NCBI RefSeq assembly: GCF_004011695.2
Contig: NC_082407.1
Coordinates: 620,001 to 684,000 of the forward strand
Source of the DNA: Ascochyta rabiei
Lineage: Eukaryota; Ascomycota; Dothideomycetes; Pleosporales; Didymellaceae
Length of the DNA: 64,000 nt
Direction of reading: 5' to 3'
The notes beneath the pieces were generated by a model that was given only the letters and a program-made list of their open reading frames with translations, did no database searches and had not been told where the DNA came from. The translations under genes and the position numbers were made by a program. How positions within the stretch are numbered: position 1 is the first letter of the stretch; each line of letters opens with the position of its first letter. This document shows positions 1 to 12,602 of this stretch, piece by piece.

Positions 1-3000
1 TACCGTTCTCCCAAGTACCGGGGATGTTTGCACCTTCTGGTCCCACTATCTCGCATGGAATGTGTGGCCGGATATATGTCAACAGATCCCGTCAACACGT
101 GAAAGTGGACAGTTGCTTTTTCTCCTTCCAAAACGCTCCGGCATCTGACCGATGCCTGCAGTGGAGCATTCGAGATTGACAGGGGTGTCTTTGCGTTTCC
201 CGGTCCACGGAGCATGCAGCCGGCGCATTCTCACATCTTCGCTGCTACCTCCAAAAGCCTTTGTCGGCCAAACTTAATAACACAACCGCACGGTAGACAC
301 ATGACCTGAACCCTCCCAAGTCTCGGTGTACGATCGAACACAGCCATCGCAGTAGATGTCCGTCTCACAGTAGGACCATCGCGCTCGCTCGTCGCACGGC
401 TGCAGATCACCCCAAGCCTCATCTGGATTGGCCTGCGGAAGCTAGAGGGCAGCAAGGCTGCAAAGTCGACGAAGAGATCTATCGTTTTCTCGGAGTTGAC
501 GCTAATGCAGCCACCACACTACGCGCGCGACGATTACTCCCTGCAAACACCATGCAAGCACACACGAGCCCCTTCATCCATTCAATCGACTAGCCACTGC
601 CTCGAACGCATTCCTTTGCCGCCGAGCAGGAAACCCCCCTCTACACATACAAATTCAGACTGCTGTGCAAGTCCTCTACCGTCTGCAGTGGCCCCTTTCG
701 CCAGATCTGGCACATGTGCACGACTGTATCACAGGCTACTCTGGTCACGTACCATACACTCACACTGTGTACAGTGGTGCCTATTGGATTCTGCCAAGTC
801 GCTCTACCCCGGCTGATCCGCACAAGAGGAACTCGTCATTTCTGCCATTCTTGGGTGCATGCGCGAGTCATTGCCCACATCCCCACTACAGCGCATAAAC
901 GGTTTGCAATGAACGTTTGCGTACGATCAGACATCAGGTGCCTGACCTTGCTAGTGCTGTTAGCGCTGCGGGGGTCAGCTTCCGGCTCCGCGAGTAGACC
1001 ATCCGCCTTCCCCTAGGCAAGGCTACGATCGATACGATGAAACGATGGAATGCATGTAGACTTGCGGTACAAGGCGGGAGCGGCGACTAAGACCGCAAGG
1101 GTGCCATCTTGGAAGAGGAGTTACTATTCTGATCCTGCGTCTGCCAATTTGCAACATGGCAACCATCCGCGAATAACATCTTCCAGCTCCTGAAGCGGAC
1201 CGGTACTCGCAACTGACGTTGTGGAACTCAGTGATCCTTACCACGATCATGGCAGTATCAAGCTCGACGTGCATAGCCAACCTGGTTTTCCTCAGCCTTG
1301 CAGCTGGCACCGCGGCCTATGAGCCGGCCAGGACAGTCGGGTCCTTGCAGGGCTTCACAACAAACACAACGGTGCCACAGACAACGACAACCTTGACGGG
1401 CCGATTGTTTGTTGGTCTTCCAGTATCCGTAATCAGGACAAATATACCGCTCTTCTCTCTTCTGGCCAGTCGGACGCCGACGCATCGATTTGGATGTGCC
1501 ATACTCTCGGATTCACTGCTTGGTCAGCCCGGATTCCATCGGCGTGTGTTGACTTACCGGGCTCGTGGAAGGTTGTATCGAAGAAACAGCGAATGAGCAG
1601 CAGCCGTGGGCTGGTTGCACTGTGCGATTTGCCTTGCAAACAACGTGGCGTTATCCTTTGTCGGACTAGTTAAAGCAAGGGCATCTCCGTTTGCCAGACC
1701 CTCTCTGGTACCCAAGATGTATACCTCTCACCCATCCACCTGTTTGACGAGAAGCGTTGGCTATGATGGCATCCCCACCTCGGGATACCGGATCAATCCT
1801 CAGCTAGCTAAATATCAATCTCCCCTACTTGATCGGACCGACTGCGAAGTTGGAGCAACGTTACATGTTCAGAGCAACTGTCGGTGTGCGTAGTGGCTAC
1901 GAAAACAGAACTGCACTTTGTCACTGCCAGGATACGACGCACATACAGAGAACTGACGGCATACGCAAAGCATGCCGTAGGCCTCTACTGATGAGAAGCG
2001 GCCAGATAGACCCGATGTTCAAAATTACACAGCCCAGGAACGGTACGCGTAATGTCCACATCAAGCTTCGAGCCTTTCCTCGATATGCTGGACGCGCTGC
2101 GATACTGTACGACAACAGACTATTCGAGACATCAAAAGCGAGGCTTGGTCGCACCATGCTGCCACGATAGGCTACTGGTGTAGCTTCGAAATACGCGGTG
2201 AGAGCAGCCACCCTATGGTGATCGCAAGACTCACATGGTCTTTGTCGAATCTCGAGGCACGCAGATCAAGCTCTACACGATCGACACTCTCTCTAGAGTA
2301 CAAGGTTGGTTGAATATTTGCCGTTCTCATTTTCGGGAAGATCATTCAGGGTATCCAGACTGTGCCACCTCAATTCCTTTGTAGCAAGCTTCGCTCCACC
2401 AGGGCTAGGTCAGCAACTTATTCCGGAGATGCTGGGTCTTGGGTCATTGTATCTGTTCAGATCTGTTTGACTTGCGTGTTGGCGGCCGAGCTGGCACCAC
2501 ACGCATCCCACTGTGCCGAACATGTACACCGCGATGTCCGGGCTGGATGGTTACACAACAATACTATCGCTGTGTGGTACGAGCATCTTCCCATCTCTGA
2601 CCGCTTAGTCGTCTCGGCATACAGCTGCACAACAAGCAAAGACGTCTTGTACTGACGATCATCAAGATCACGAGATGAATATTCGGTTCCCGGCATACAT
2701 CAGAAACCACGTCTTCTCAGCTGCTAATTCCTCTGTACAACGACGCAGTACTAGCAACTTCAAGACATGGATCTACCCACGGCAATACAACCTGCTAACA
2801 AAAGCCCGTCAGTCAGCCATCCGTCTTGGTCAGCGGGAGCGTGCAAACAGTGTATATCCGTGACCTTCTCTACTCTCTGCTAGATAGTGCCCGCTAGGCC
2901 GGAGTCATCCACACCCGCACCATCCACAGGAGCAACCCCTCATCTCAGCCACGCAAAAAGACAATACAACTACGATCCCTCTTCGCCGCTGGCGTGTCTA

Positions 3001-3195
3001 CTCACTGGCCCTCGACTTGCACTGCACAATCACAACCCAGGCTTCTGGAGAATCGTACCTGCACGCACCCGCATCCAACGCATCGCGGAAGCAAACGTAC
3101 GCGGCCGGCTTCACAACTTGTAGTCGGCTCGACGCAGGGCGTCGTTCTAGGCTGGCGTTGCGCGGCGTTCGTGATTTGGATTGGAGTCGTCTCCC

Positions 3196-3261
3196 ACTGA
3201 CTGACTGACCAATTGACTGACTCGCTCACTGACTCACCGACTTGCTGACTGACTGACTGGG
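3196..3261. repeat. GACT-rich degenerate simple repeat
   Basis: The tetranucleotide GACT recurs many times with small interruptions (CTGACTGACTGACC, TTGACTGACTC, CTGACTGACTGACTGG). It is a decayed microsatellite in non-coding sequence. Confidence 0.8.
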
Positions 3262-3424
3262 TTCAACGAGACGCAATGGGATATAGGAATCTCGTATGTG
3301 AATCTCGTATGTCGTGTGTAACGTCCGACGACATGGGACGAGTCGTATTCCAGTTCGGTGCCGTAGCTTCCGTCGTGGATTCATCCGTCAAGTCGCTTGA
3401 TTCCTCACCGCTGCGTGGGACGGA

Positions 3425-3439
3425 GGGGGGGGGGGGGGG
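3425..3439 (+). repeat. Poly-G homopolymer (15 G)
   Basis: An uninterrupted run of about 15 guanines lies in non-coding DNA. Such runs are length-unstable and error-prone in sequencing, so the exact count should be treated with caution. Confidence 0.85.
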
Positions 3440-4693
3440 TGGAGTTAGCGCTTTGAATGTCGTGCACTCCGCTGTCGGCGGTGTGTTGTGTCGGTCAGTG
3501 GTCGCGTTGGTATCTGTATCGCTTTGTAAGGTGATGGGCTAAGAGCCCTGTAGTGGGAAAGCAGAGGCTGGAGTATTGCATCGGTGTAGGAGATTGTTGA
3601 ACTTGTTAACGTCAACATTGGTGAGTGTTTCCGGAGAGATTGGACCTGCTCAAGGCCGAACGCTAGGCCGTTGAAGCATCACAGACCAAGGCGGCAACGT
3701 CGATTGCAGTTGCCTCATCTCATTGAACATTGTAAACCAACGCGCTTGTCGCAACCAACTACATCAGCTCGAACGAAATCCACAATACCTCCTCGAAGCA
3801 ACGAAGCATCTGTTCCCAGCCTTAACCCTAGTCACACCGTAGAACCCACAGGCCGTAGATGTTTCGAAAGCTTCTAGTCCACGCAAATCCATCGCAAGCG
3901 GAACTACCGCCGTCAACCCACCTTCCCTGGCTGCAAGTGAGCTGCCGCCCTTCCAGACCAGGCAGTGCCACGCGGGGCTGAATGCCCAGTCGACGGGAGA
4001 GAGATGCTAGCGCCGGCCGCTCTGCTCCGGAAGTTCCTGATACGACCTACTGCGTCTGACGTTGTATCAGCGCAGGCGGGGCTGCGTGGGATGGCGCCGT
4101 GACGGAGAGGGCGAGGTGGTGTTGTGACGAACTCCTCAGTGCCGGTGTGTTGTGCAAGAGACGGCAACTAAACTCACAGCTGATATGCTTCCAAGGGCTG
4201 GTTTAGCTGAACCGAGGGAGAATCCGTGGTCGTGTTGATGCCTTGACCTTATCGTTGAGGTGGCAACTTCGCCGCACAGAGATGCCGGTGGTGAACCATG
4301 CTTGCGGGACTTCGAGGCGCGTCGTTGCACCTGAGGCGAGGACACTCTACTAGTCCTACTCCCGTTGTCTTACCATGCCATCACAAGATTGAAACATACA
4401 GCAGCAAGAGCTGCTCGTACGCAAGGGGAAAAAATCGCTGAGGTGCTGTGTGGCTGAGGTGCTGTCTGGCTAGAAGAAGCCAATATGACCTTTTCCATAC
4501 AAAAAGTGCTAGCCCAGAATAGTTCAAGCAGCGCCAGTCAGAGCCTTTCTACGGATCGGCCGATACTGTTCCAATGCAGATGCTAGAAACGATACAACAT
4601 ATAACCGCTTCTTCTGTTCTGGAAACTTCAACAAACATACCATGCTGAGCCTAGCTAACTCCAAGTCTTCCCTCTGCACAACAAAGCCCCACG

Positions 4694-6407
4694 TCATTCA
4701 TCGCCATACTGTTCGTTGATCTCGGCGCTGTACCTTGCAAACCGGCTCCTTTCTCTCAACGGCCCTCCGTACCTCAAAAACACATACGGCGTTATGCAGA
4801 AGACGGTAGCGACAGCCGCCAGGATGGAGCCCGCGACATTACCCCCGAGTTCTGAGAACATGGGATACGCGAAGAGAGGCATGAGGCCCGAGACCAGTGC
4901 GCGGAAGAAGGCAAGACCCGCGAGACCCGAGGAGGCGTAGATGGTGTACGAGTCGGCCAGGTAGCCGCTCAGCGTGTAGGCAAACTCGTTCGCCGCGAAT
5001 CCTATGCCGACGAGGCCGGTCATGGACACGGCCCAATGGGTGTGCGCTCGTGGGGGGATCGTCCAGGAAAACAGCCACAAGCTGCATGCTAGCACGGGTG
5101 CTGCGATGACGAAGCCGTAGATTTTGTCTTCCGGGTTTGTTCGCTGATTGCGCAGCTTTTTTTGCTTGCTCTGGCGGACCTCCCACATCCGAGGCAGGAT
5201 GCTGAGCGGGATCCCCAGCGCAATGGCGATGAATGCTAGTGACGTCGTTGTTTCGGACCAGCCGTAGAGCGAGTAGACAACGGAGAGGGATTCTGTGAAG
5301 AGGTATACCAAGCCCCATGATGTGGCGCTCAAGAGAGAAACCAGCACCACGATGGGTTCTGTGGCGACGAGACGTGCTGGTCGTAGGAGGACCAGTTCCA
5401 CCAGCGCACGCGCGTTCGGGACAGCGTCGGGGTTGTGGCGCGACTCCAACTTCTCGTGGTACTCTTTCTCTAACTCGCCGATCTTTTGTGATAGCAGTTT
5501 CGTTGATCGGCTTTCGCGGATCATGAAGAGTAGTAGAAGCAGTACGGTGGTGACCATGGCTGAAGTATAGTATATCCAGCGCCTAGTATTCTTGCTCAGC
5601 ACTCCACACAACGCTTCGAGTTGGATAGCTTGCACTACTCACCAACCTATCGTATCCGCCAAGTAGGCTCCGTAAACGGGGCCAATGGTAAGGCCAAGGG
5701 TGGTTGTGCTGTTCCAGACCAGTATCATCCACACACGATGTGTGCCCGCGTACAGGTCCTGCACACTCCCAGCGATGACGACCGATGGTGCCGCAGAAGC
5801 AAACCCACACATGAAGCGACCGACGAATACGCCGGCTGCTGAAGGCACAACTCCCGTGATGAGCGAGCCAATGCTAAACGCCGCGCACGAGTAAAGGTAG
5901 GGTTTCCGTCGCCCAAACGATTCAGAAAAGGGCGGTACTAGGAGGCCCCCGATGGCTTGCCCTATTTGGTACCTTTAGAGAGTCAATTGGGGCCCCCCTA
6001 TACGTACAGGTACGGTAAGACTGCACTTGCATGAACACAAACGCAACCAAAGCCACTCCCCGGGTGAGATGGTACTCTTGCATGGCCGCAGTAGCAGCAG
6101 AGGGCTGACGGAGTCAGCTACATTCACACGAACAAACTGACGGTCTGTGTACCCCGGTAGTGCTGATTACGGTTCTACACTCCATCAGTGGCATGTCATG
6201 TGACAGAAACGGGGCTGAACTCAACGTGTAAAACTCGAAGAAAACGATCATGGTCGCGTCGTAGCATTTTCGGTATGACGACCAGTTTCGGGGATACTGG
6301 GTGTGGTCTTTTTGCCATTCTACGTGGTTGGATGCTGTTCTGCGTAGTCCCGACTCGTCGATGGCGGTGCTTATGCTGTCTGGCTTGTCGGAATCCATGA
6401 TGAGCAT
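4694..6407 (-). CDS. MFS transporter, DHA1 (polyamine/drug:H+ antiporter) type
   Basis: Plasma-membrane major facilitator, probably a proton antiporter for drugs or polyamines; the substrate is unknown. Read on the minus strand, the N-terminus is hydrophilic and contains YPRNWSSYRK, a DHA1-like pre-TM1 pattern. It is followed by ISTTG/PSAATAAM, by SFGRRKPYLYS (the loop 2-3 motif) and by LGLTIGPVYGAYLADTIGW (motif-C-like, TM5). A long C-terminal half carries further membrane segments. Four exons are needed. Introns are clear at 6105-6152 and 5583-5642; a third ends at 5963, but its donor near 6010-6040 is ambiguous. Start is the ATG at 6407, with an in-frame ATG 9 bases inside. It is divergent from the threonine aldolase. 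Family assignment is strong; subfamily is less so. Confidence 0.85.
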
Positions 6408-7052
6408 GATGCTATCTCGTGAGGAAGCACAGGGAAGACTGTGACGGTATGATGTTGAGGTTACATAGGGGTGTATTTCCCTTTTAACGAAGCAGTCTTT
6501 CTCGTTTCATGCACGACAAGTGCCGTTGGGTAGCAGAGCATGATATCGGGACTGGCAGTCGACCCACTACCTAGACTCAGGCTGGGAAAGTCGCTTGTCG
6601 CGTTTTGAGAAGGTAGTACAAGCACTGTCGCCCGGTCGCACAGTTTCCAGAGTGTTCATTGGTAAGCTTAGTCAGTTGTTGGACTACCACAGCCTCGTTC
6701 TGCGCGCTCCCGTCTCCGCAGAGCCAAACTGAGGTACGGGTACTACTAAGACTTATGCCGAGCAGGCTATTGTAAAGATAATGCATGCTGTTCAATAAAG
6801 CTATGTAGGGCGGCTGACTGGTGAGATAAGCGCTAAGAATGTCTAAAGAAGGGACGATTGGTGGGCAGGCCATGTACGGCGCAGGTCCTCAAATAAGCAC
6901 CATCGTAAGTGGTCTGTATCCTCCTGCACCACGCTTCTCCATACTGAAAGTCTACAGGATGATATAAATTGATATGTCGCTCACCCGTGTACCTCAGGGT
7001 TTGAGCGGGGGATCTGGAGCGAGGAAATACCAAGCTAATCACGCTCATCACA
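6408..7052. other. Divergent intergenic region between MFS and threonine aldolase genes
   Basis: This 645-bp spacer holds the promoters of both flanking genes. No convincing coding sequence, repeat or RNA gene is seen. Short minus-strand reading frames here resemble no family. Confidence 0.6.
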
Positions 7053-8396
7053 ATGCTGCTTCTAGACCCAGGACGAAGCGATACGCTGCAGCAACACCCA
7101 GTTGTCGTTCATGACACTTTTCAAATACAGAAAACGTTTGCGGAGCCTGCAATGGACGAGACAAATGCAATGCAAGATTCTCGAGACCTTCGATCTCACA
7201 AGCAATCACGCAAAGAAGATGCAATAGAACAGCTTCTAAAGGACCACACCGAGTTCATCGCGTGGAACTCGGCAGGCCCAGCAGTAAGCGATTTCAGGAG
7301 TATGTTTCCAGCAAGACTATAGCCATGATGTATGCAATACTCATTTCCACTCACAGGCGATGTAGTCACGACGCCCTCCCTACGGATGCTAGCCGCGATT
7401 GTGAACACCACACTCCGAGACGATGTTTTCCGCGAGGACACCACTACCATGGATCTCGAGTCCGACATGGCCGCGAGGTGCGGTCAAGCGGCCGGTCTCT
7501 TCGTCATCACGGGAACAATGGCCAACCAGCTAGCCCTACGCACCCTCTTAACGCAGCCCCCTCACGCGATTCTCGCGGACGCCCGGGCTCACATCCTCAC
7601 CCACGAAGCTGGAGGTCCGGCGTTCATGAGCGGCGCGATGGTACAAGCAGTTGTGCCCTCGAATGGGAAGTATCTGACAGTGGAGGACATCGAGGCCAGC
7701 GCTGTGCTCTCGGACAATGTTCACAGGTGCCCGACACGGGTCATCGCTTTGGAGAACACGATCGGGGGGTGCATCGTACCGCTCTCTGAGATGATCAAGA
7801 TCAGCCGATGGGCGCGTAAAAACGGCGTAAAAATCCACCTAGACGGCGCAAGGCTCTTCGAAGCCGTGGCTGCAGGGGCGGGGAGTCTGCGGACGTATTG
7901 TCAACTTGTCGACACCGTCACTGTAGACTTTAGCAAAAACCTGGGGGCCCCGATGGGAGCCATGCTGCTTGGCAACAGCGAGCACATTGCACAAGCCAGA
8001 TGGATAAGAAAGAGCATCGGAGGCGGTATGAGGCAGGCAGGCGTTCTGAGTGCCGCTGCAAGAGTCGCCGTGGAAGAGCAGTTTGGCCCTGGTGAACATG
8101 GCGACGCAGGGAAGCTCAGAGAGGTCCATCGAGCCGCCAAGCAGGTGGGAGAGATGTGGCAGAGCAGGGGCGGTAAGCTCACCAAAGACATTGAGACCAA
8201 CCAAGTGTGGATTGATCTTCGGGTGTTGGGGATTTCAAGTGAGGAATGGAATGACATTGGCAAGAGTCAAGGCATCAGCTTGGATGGTCCCCGGATAGTA
8301 CTGCACCACCAAATTGCAGCCGAAGCTATACACCGGTTAGGACGGGCATTTGACATTGTCATGTCACGTGCTGCTGAGCGCAAAGACAAGTCATAG
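7053..8396 (+). CDS. Threonine aldolase (PLP-dependent, GLY1-like)
   Basis: Splits threonine/allo-threonine to glycine and acetaldehyde using pyridoxal phosphate. There are two exons: 7053-7299 and 7357-8396. The 57-bp intron falls inside the conserved N-terminal motif, giving DFRSDVVTTPS when spliced. Family landmarks include LFVITGTMANQLAL (cofactor site), KIHLDGARLFEA, and FSKNLGAPMG with the likely Schiff-base lysine near residue 276. From the first ATG the protein is 428 aa, longer than the usual 350-390. The in-frame ATG at 7152 gives 395 aa and may be the true start. The 3' exon alone is open but lacks the N-terminal substrate-site region, so splicing is required. Confidence 0.9.
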
Positions 8397-9267
8397 TTGA
8401 GGAGTCTTTTCAATCTGATATCCGGGACTCTATGACCTAGTTTCGTATAAGAGCAATCGAACGCGCTACAATATCTACGTGTTTGCAGTGCAAACCGACG
8501 CATCGACTGTTGGTGTAGTTGGAAAGAACCCTAAGAAGCTAACACAAGCCTTTCACACTACGATGTAGATACTCAATACTTGGTGGAATAAACCTATAAA
8601 ACCCTAATACTACAACACTTAGAATACTATAAAAACTCCTAATCTACTTAGCTACGTTTATGGCTTATAACTACAATATGTTAAGTAGTAGTAAGTAGAG
8701 TTATGCACATGTTGTACACTAGCATTCTATTACACAGAGTCTGCGTATTGGGTTGAACTGCGTGTATTGATAGTGTGGATGGAGAATAGACCTGCTATGT
8801 ACGCTACGCCTATGACACTACAACGCTCAACACTAAACGCTTAACGCTCAACACTCAACGCTTAACGCTTAACACTCAACGCTTAACACTCAACGCTTAA
8901 CACTCAACGCTTAACACTCAACGCTTAACACTCAACGCTTAACACTCAACGCTTAACACTCAACGCTTCAACGCTGGAACCAAAATCTATCTAGCTAGAA
9001 ACATGACCGTCCTCCGTGTGGCGCAAAAGAAGCCGAGAGTGTTCTTGCAGACTACGCTGAGTATGCAGCGGCCTGCGATGACGCTGCTAGCGGCGGTGAG
9101 AGTCGTGGCGAAACGCTGTGCGGCGAGTCATCCGGCGACCGGTGGGGAAGAGCTGCGTTGGCATCAGCATGTCGGCCACCGACTCGTTTCTTGCTACCAC
9201 AAGATATTGTCGAGGCTGATGCTGTATGCAGGCCAGACATGCTGAAGGATGGTTGCTACGAAGAACG
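8397..9267. other. Intergenic region with AT-rich patch and minisatellite
   Basis: This lies between the threonine aldolase stop and the PLC stop (a convergent arrangement). About 8540-8720 is noticeably AT-rich and is followed by a 14-bp minisatellite. No gene is seen. Confidence 0.6.
8820..8975 (+). repeat. 14-bp minisatellite (AACACTCAACGCTT)
   Basis: A 14-bp unit, AACACTCAACGCTT, is repeated head to tail with near-perfect identity from about 8866 to 8968. It is preceded by shorter, scrambled CAACGCT/TTAACGCT variants. The even spacing with no unique spacers is typical of slippage or unequal exchange, not of a CRISPR array. Confidence 0.92.
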
Positions 9268-11733
9268 TCACGCCCGACTAACCGTCTTGCCGATCCTGAC
9301 CAGCAGTACGCCCTTTGTGATCACACCGTTGCTGTCGTACAGATGAAGGATGCGCAGACCCGGCTGCAAGCGGTCGAGCCGGAAACACGCCCAGGCTGCG
9401 AGGTCATCGGAGAGCCGCTCGTCGTCCATGACCTTGATCCTGCGTACAAGATTAGCATCTTCTTGAACGGGGTAGTGCAAGATAGCAGGAGTTGGTAGCG
9501 AATGCAGGAGAGACAAGAAGTGAGCAACAAATTAGAGAGGCGGGAAGGGCATTCCGGCGCAAGGGCCAGAAGTGGGTGGCCTGCAGCAGCCATGTGGAGA
9601 CGAAGGAGCATGACAGAGCGTGAAAAGCAAAGCCCTCAATCCTACTGCGATTTCCAGAAGCGAGAAAGCGACGAGACCATCGGTACCAAAACAGGAACAA
9701 CGACATGCATCACCCCTGCATCGCATCTTCCTGGTCGTCCGATCGCGGCTTGTGTTACCGACTTCCCACTTGAGCAAGCAGGTCGACCTGTTCTGGCGCG
9801 CGCATGGGACGCCGGGAACTGCATCCTGACGCACGCTGCCAGATTGGGTGGGTGCGACATGTGCATCGTCTTTGGAAAAACGCGGTAATGGGCAGGAAGG
9901 AAACAAGGGAGCGGGTACTCACCTAACGAAGGTCAACTCTTCCGTGACTCCGTACACACCGTTGAAGCTGACGACTTCCCGCCCAAAGTCAGGATCCGTA
10001 GTCCTGTACGTTCGAGTTTTCTTCTTGTACTCGGCCTTGCTTCCCCTCCCGTCGCCAGGAATCGGCTGCGCCTCGCGCTCTTCGAACTTCTCAACGTGTA
10101 ACTCGACCTTGATGTACGGCTTGAAGTCACTTGGCTTGTCCTCTTCGGGCGGCAGAGGAATGTTCTGACCCGCCAGGAACTCAATGCTGAGATCGAGGCT
10201 GTGATGTGCGATGGCGTGCTTCTGCGTAGCGGCCTCGCTGATGCTGCGGTATCCTTCCGGCTTGAGGACCCAGCCGCCTGTGCCGGCAAACATGGCTTCG
10301 TTCTGCATCATGCCGCCGTCCCAGCGCTGCCAGTTGAGGGCGACGATTTGCACGCCGGCACGCCAGAAGACGGAGGGGTTGAGGTTGCCGGAGTTGATGC
10401 GGAGGCCTTTGGGGTAGGCGCGCATGAAGAAGTGCTTGTTGTGGTGGAAGAGGGCCTCGGGGTCGGTCTCGTGGACTTCCATAAGCGTCTTCTCGGAGAG
10501 GGAGAAGACGTGGGTCGGTATGCTGGCTTCGGGTGCGGCCAGGCTCTTGTACGAGTAGCCTCCACAGTAGACACCAAGTCTGGCCAGAGATTCAATGACC
10601 TTTGTTTTCGGTGGCTTCTTCTGGCCGTCAGGCAGCTCGTCGTCTGATGCCGAAGATACCACCGAGTCTGCACTAGTGGTCTTTTGCAGCTCTGGAGCCG
10701 GCGCTTGGAGCGTTGTTGGGTTTGCTGGAGCGGCTGTGGGTTTGGTGTGGCCACGCTTCACCTTGACGAGGATCTTGCACTCTAGCTCTTTCAGCGTTGG
10801 CAGGCTTGTGGTCTCGGCGGTCTGCGAAGGGTCGAGAGGAAGATCGACTAGCATGTTCCTCCAGTACTCGGTCATGAGCTCGACCATGATCTCCTGCTGC
10901 TCCGGGCTGGCATGGACCTCCAGACTGACGATGAGTGGCAGGTTGGATGCTGCGAACGCGTAGTCCCGGATCGTCGCGCACACTTCGCGGAACGTCATCT
11001 CGCTCGTCAGGGTGTAGCCGTGGTAGACCTTGGGCTCAGCTCTGTACGTCACGTCGGACTTCCAGGGCGTGACCCTCTCCTCTCCGTGGTACGCAGGCGC
11101 CTCGTCCTTGTTCGGCTCGTCTTGCTTGGCGGCCGACTTCCCACGGAGTCGGATGGCCAGCCTCTCGCGGATGCCTAGCTTTGACTTCTCCTTGCGGACC
11201 TTTTTCTGTCCCACGCGTTCGGCTTCATCCTCGGAGCTCGAGCTCGAGGGCGGCTCGCCATCCCACACGTCGATCTCGACGCAGCGGCAGCCTCTCATCA
11301 GCACGTTCTTGTATGCATCGGTGCTCGACTCGCTCGACAGCTGGTTGCCCGTCAGGTACGTGTTGTGACTGGAGGAGATGAAGTAGTTGGAGATGGGGTG
11401 CGACTCGTCGATGGGCGGAGGAGGGCCCATGACGTTTGCTGAGCCCGAGAGGAAGTAGTCGGCGAAGTGGGAGAAGGAGCCGTCGTGCAGCAGGTGTGCA
11501 TCCTCTCCCGAGCATTGTTGCTCTCGTGTCAGCCACTGGATCTGACCTTCTGGCGTTGCGAGGTTGTATCGCGTCGAGAGCTCGTCGTACATGGCACGGA
11601 GATACTTGACGACGAGTGGAGACAGGCTGTCGACCTCGCGTGCCTTGGTGGCTGCTGCCGCCGTGCCTCCACCCGCCTGGAGCTGTGGTTGGTCCGTCTC
11701 GGGGACGCCCAGCTTGTGGTCTTTTGATGCCAT
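9268..11733 (-). CDS. Phosphoinositide-specific phospholipase C
   Basis: Hydrolyses phosphatidylinositol 4,5-bisphosphate to IP3 and diacylglycerol at membranes. Exon 1 is 11733-9923 and exon 2 is 9439-9268, giving 660 aa. The X domain (about 113-275) contains SSHNTYLTGNQ with catalytic His123, VEIDVWDG (Glu153, Asp155 as Ca ligands), VYHGYTLTS (second His near 238) and LIVSLEVH. A charged linker follows, then the Y domain (about 380-497, with RINSGNLNP and VALNWQRWDGGM) and C2 (about 511 to the end). The last C2 strands, KVMDDERLSDDLAAWACF, are encoded only in exon 2, after a 483-bp intron that is long for this genome. EF hands are reduced to a short helical N-terminus, as in fungal short PLCs. 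Its 5' flank is a 20-bp minisatellite. Confidence 0.93.
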
Positions 11734-11740
11734 TTTGGCT

Positions 11741-11939
11741 TCGATGTTGTGAGGGCGACTTCGATGTTGTGAGGACGGCCTCGATGTTGTGAGGACAGCC
11801 TCGATGTTGTGAGGGCGGCTTCAATATTGTGAGGGCGGCTTCGATGTTGTGAGGGCGGCTTCGATGTTGTGAGGGCGGCTTCGATGTTGTGAGGGCGGCT
11901 TCAATATTGTGAGGCGGCTTCAATATTGCGAGGGTCAGG
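11741..11939 (-). repeat. 20-bp minisatellite abutting the PLC start codon
   Basis: About ten head-to-tail copies of a 20-bp unit (core TTGTGAGGGCGGCTTC on the plus strand) begin 8 bp upstream of the PLC ATG and extend outward. Units differ by a few transitions (TCGATG versus TCAATA) and one copy is 19 bp. The array must lie in the 5' UTR or core promoter of PLC. Confidence 0.93.
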
Positions 11940-11947
11940 GGCCAAGC

Positions 11948-12041
11948 TGGAGTCGACGTGCAGTCGGTGTACGGGTGGAGGGTGTAGGGCAGTGGAGTCG
12001 ACGTGCAGTCGGTGTACGGGTGAAGGGCGTAGGGCAGTGGA
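11948..12041 (+). repeat. Two-copy direct repeat, about 47 bp
   Basis: Two adjacent near-identical copies containing GTCGACGTGCAGTCGGTGTA, each ending in GTAGGGCAGTGGAG, sit just beyond the 20-bp minisatellite. This is a second, independent tandem duplication in the PLC upstream region. Confidence 0.85.
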
Positions 12042-12602
12042 GGTGGGAGACAAAAGACAGGTGGGAGAACAGCTCAGCTCTGCTTATACACGTCAGTGCT
12101 TCCTTCCACAGCCACCTGCTCCTGAAACGCTGCAGATCACAATGAGCAGAGGATTCTGTCTTACAGCGAGATTACTACAGACTGGCCTGGCAGCTTCGCG
12201 CACACGCCGTAGGGTCTGAAAGCCAAGGGGAGGTGCCTGAGGCAGCCAAGCGTCAAGTGCGGACCGCCGCGTGCACGTTGAAGTAGGCGGTCTACCCCCC
12301 TCCACTCCACTCCCAAACAGTCAGAAGAACTTGGCGGCCGCATACCCGCGTGATCGACCCATCGCAGCATGGCGGCCGTGGGAGATGGGTGCAATGCCGG
12401 TTTGTCTTCACCTGCTGCTACCGTGATGATGTTTGTCATCACCACCGCCCTGATTCTGCATTGTTTGGTTGTGTGTTGACAGCTCGGCGTCGACGTCACA
12501 TTGGCTTCAGGGTCCAGGCTAGGCGCGAGGCGTGGATCCCACCGCCACCCGAGTGGCACCAAACGTCGTGCTCGCCCATGACACTTTCGCACTGCAACCA
12601 CC
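12042..12602. other. Divergent upstream region of PLC and cupin genes
   Basis: No gene is supported. A minus-strand reading frame at 12161-12667 is open but compositionally odd and overlaps the first exon of the cupin gene, so it was not accepted. The region presumably carries promoters for both neighbours. Confidence 0.5.

Larger units (their letters stand above)
1..4693. other. Gene-poor region, no recognised gene
   Basis: Only short, mutually overlapping reading frames occur here on both strands and none resembles a known family. I see no transposase, reverse transcriptase or RNA gene. The only structured elements are a GACT-rich simple repeat near 3.2 kb and a 15-G run near 3.43 kb. The stretch could be old decayed sequence or a long intergenic spacer; the sequence alone does not decide. 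Confidence 0.6.

Noticed and set aside
8820..8975. CRISPR-like regular array
   Set aside because: Units are contiguous 14-mers with no spacers. This is a minisatellite in a eukaryotic genome.
11225..11923. 232-codon minus-strand frame with HNIEAALT-type repeats
   Set aside because: It is produced by the 20-bp minisatellite and an alternative frame of PLC.
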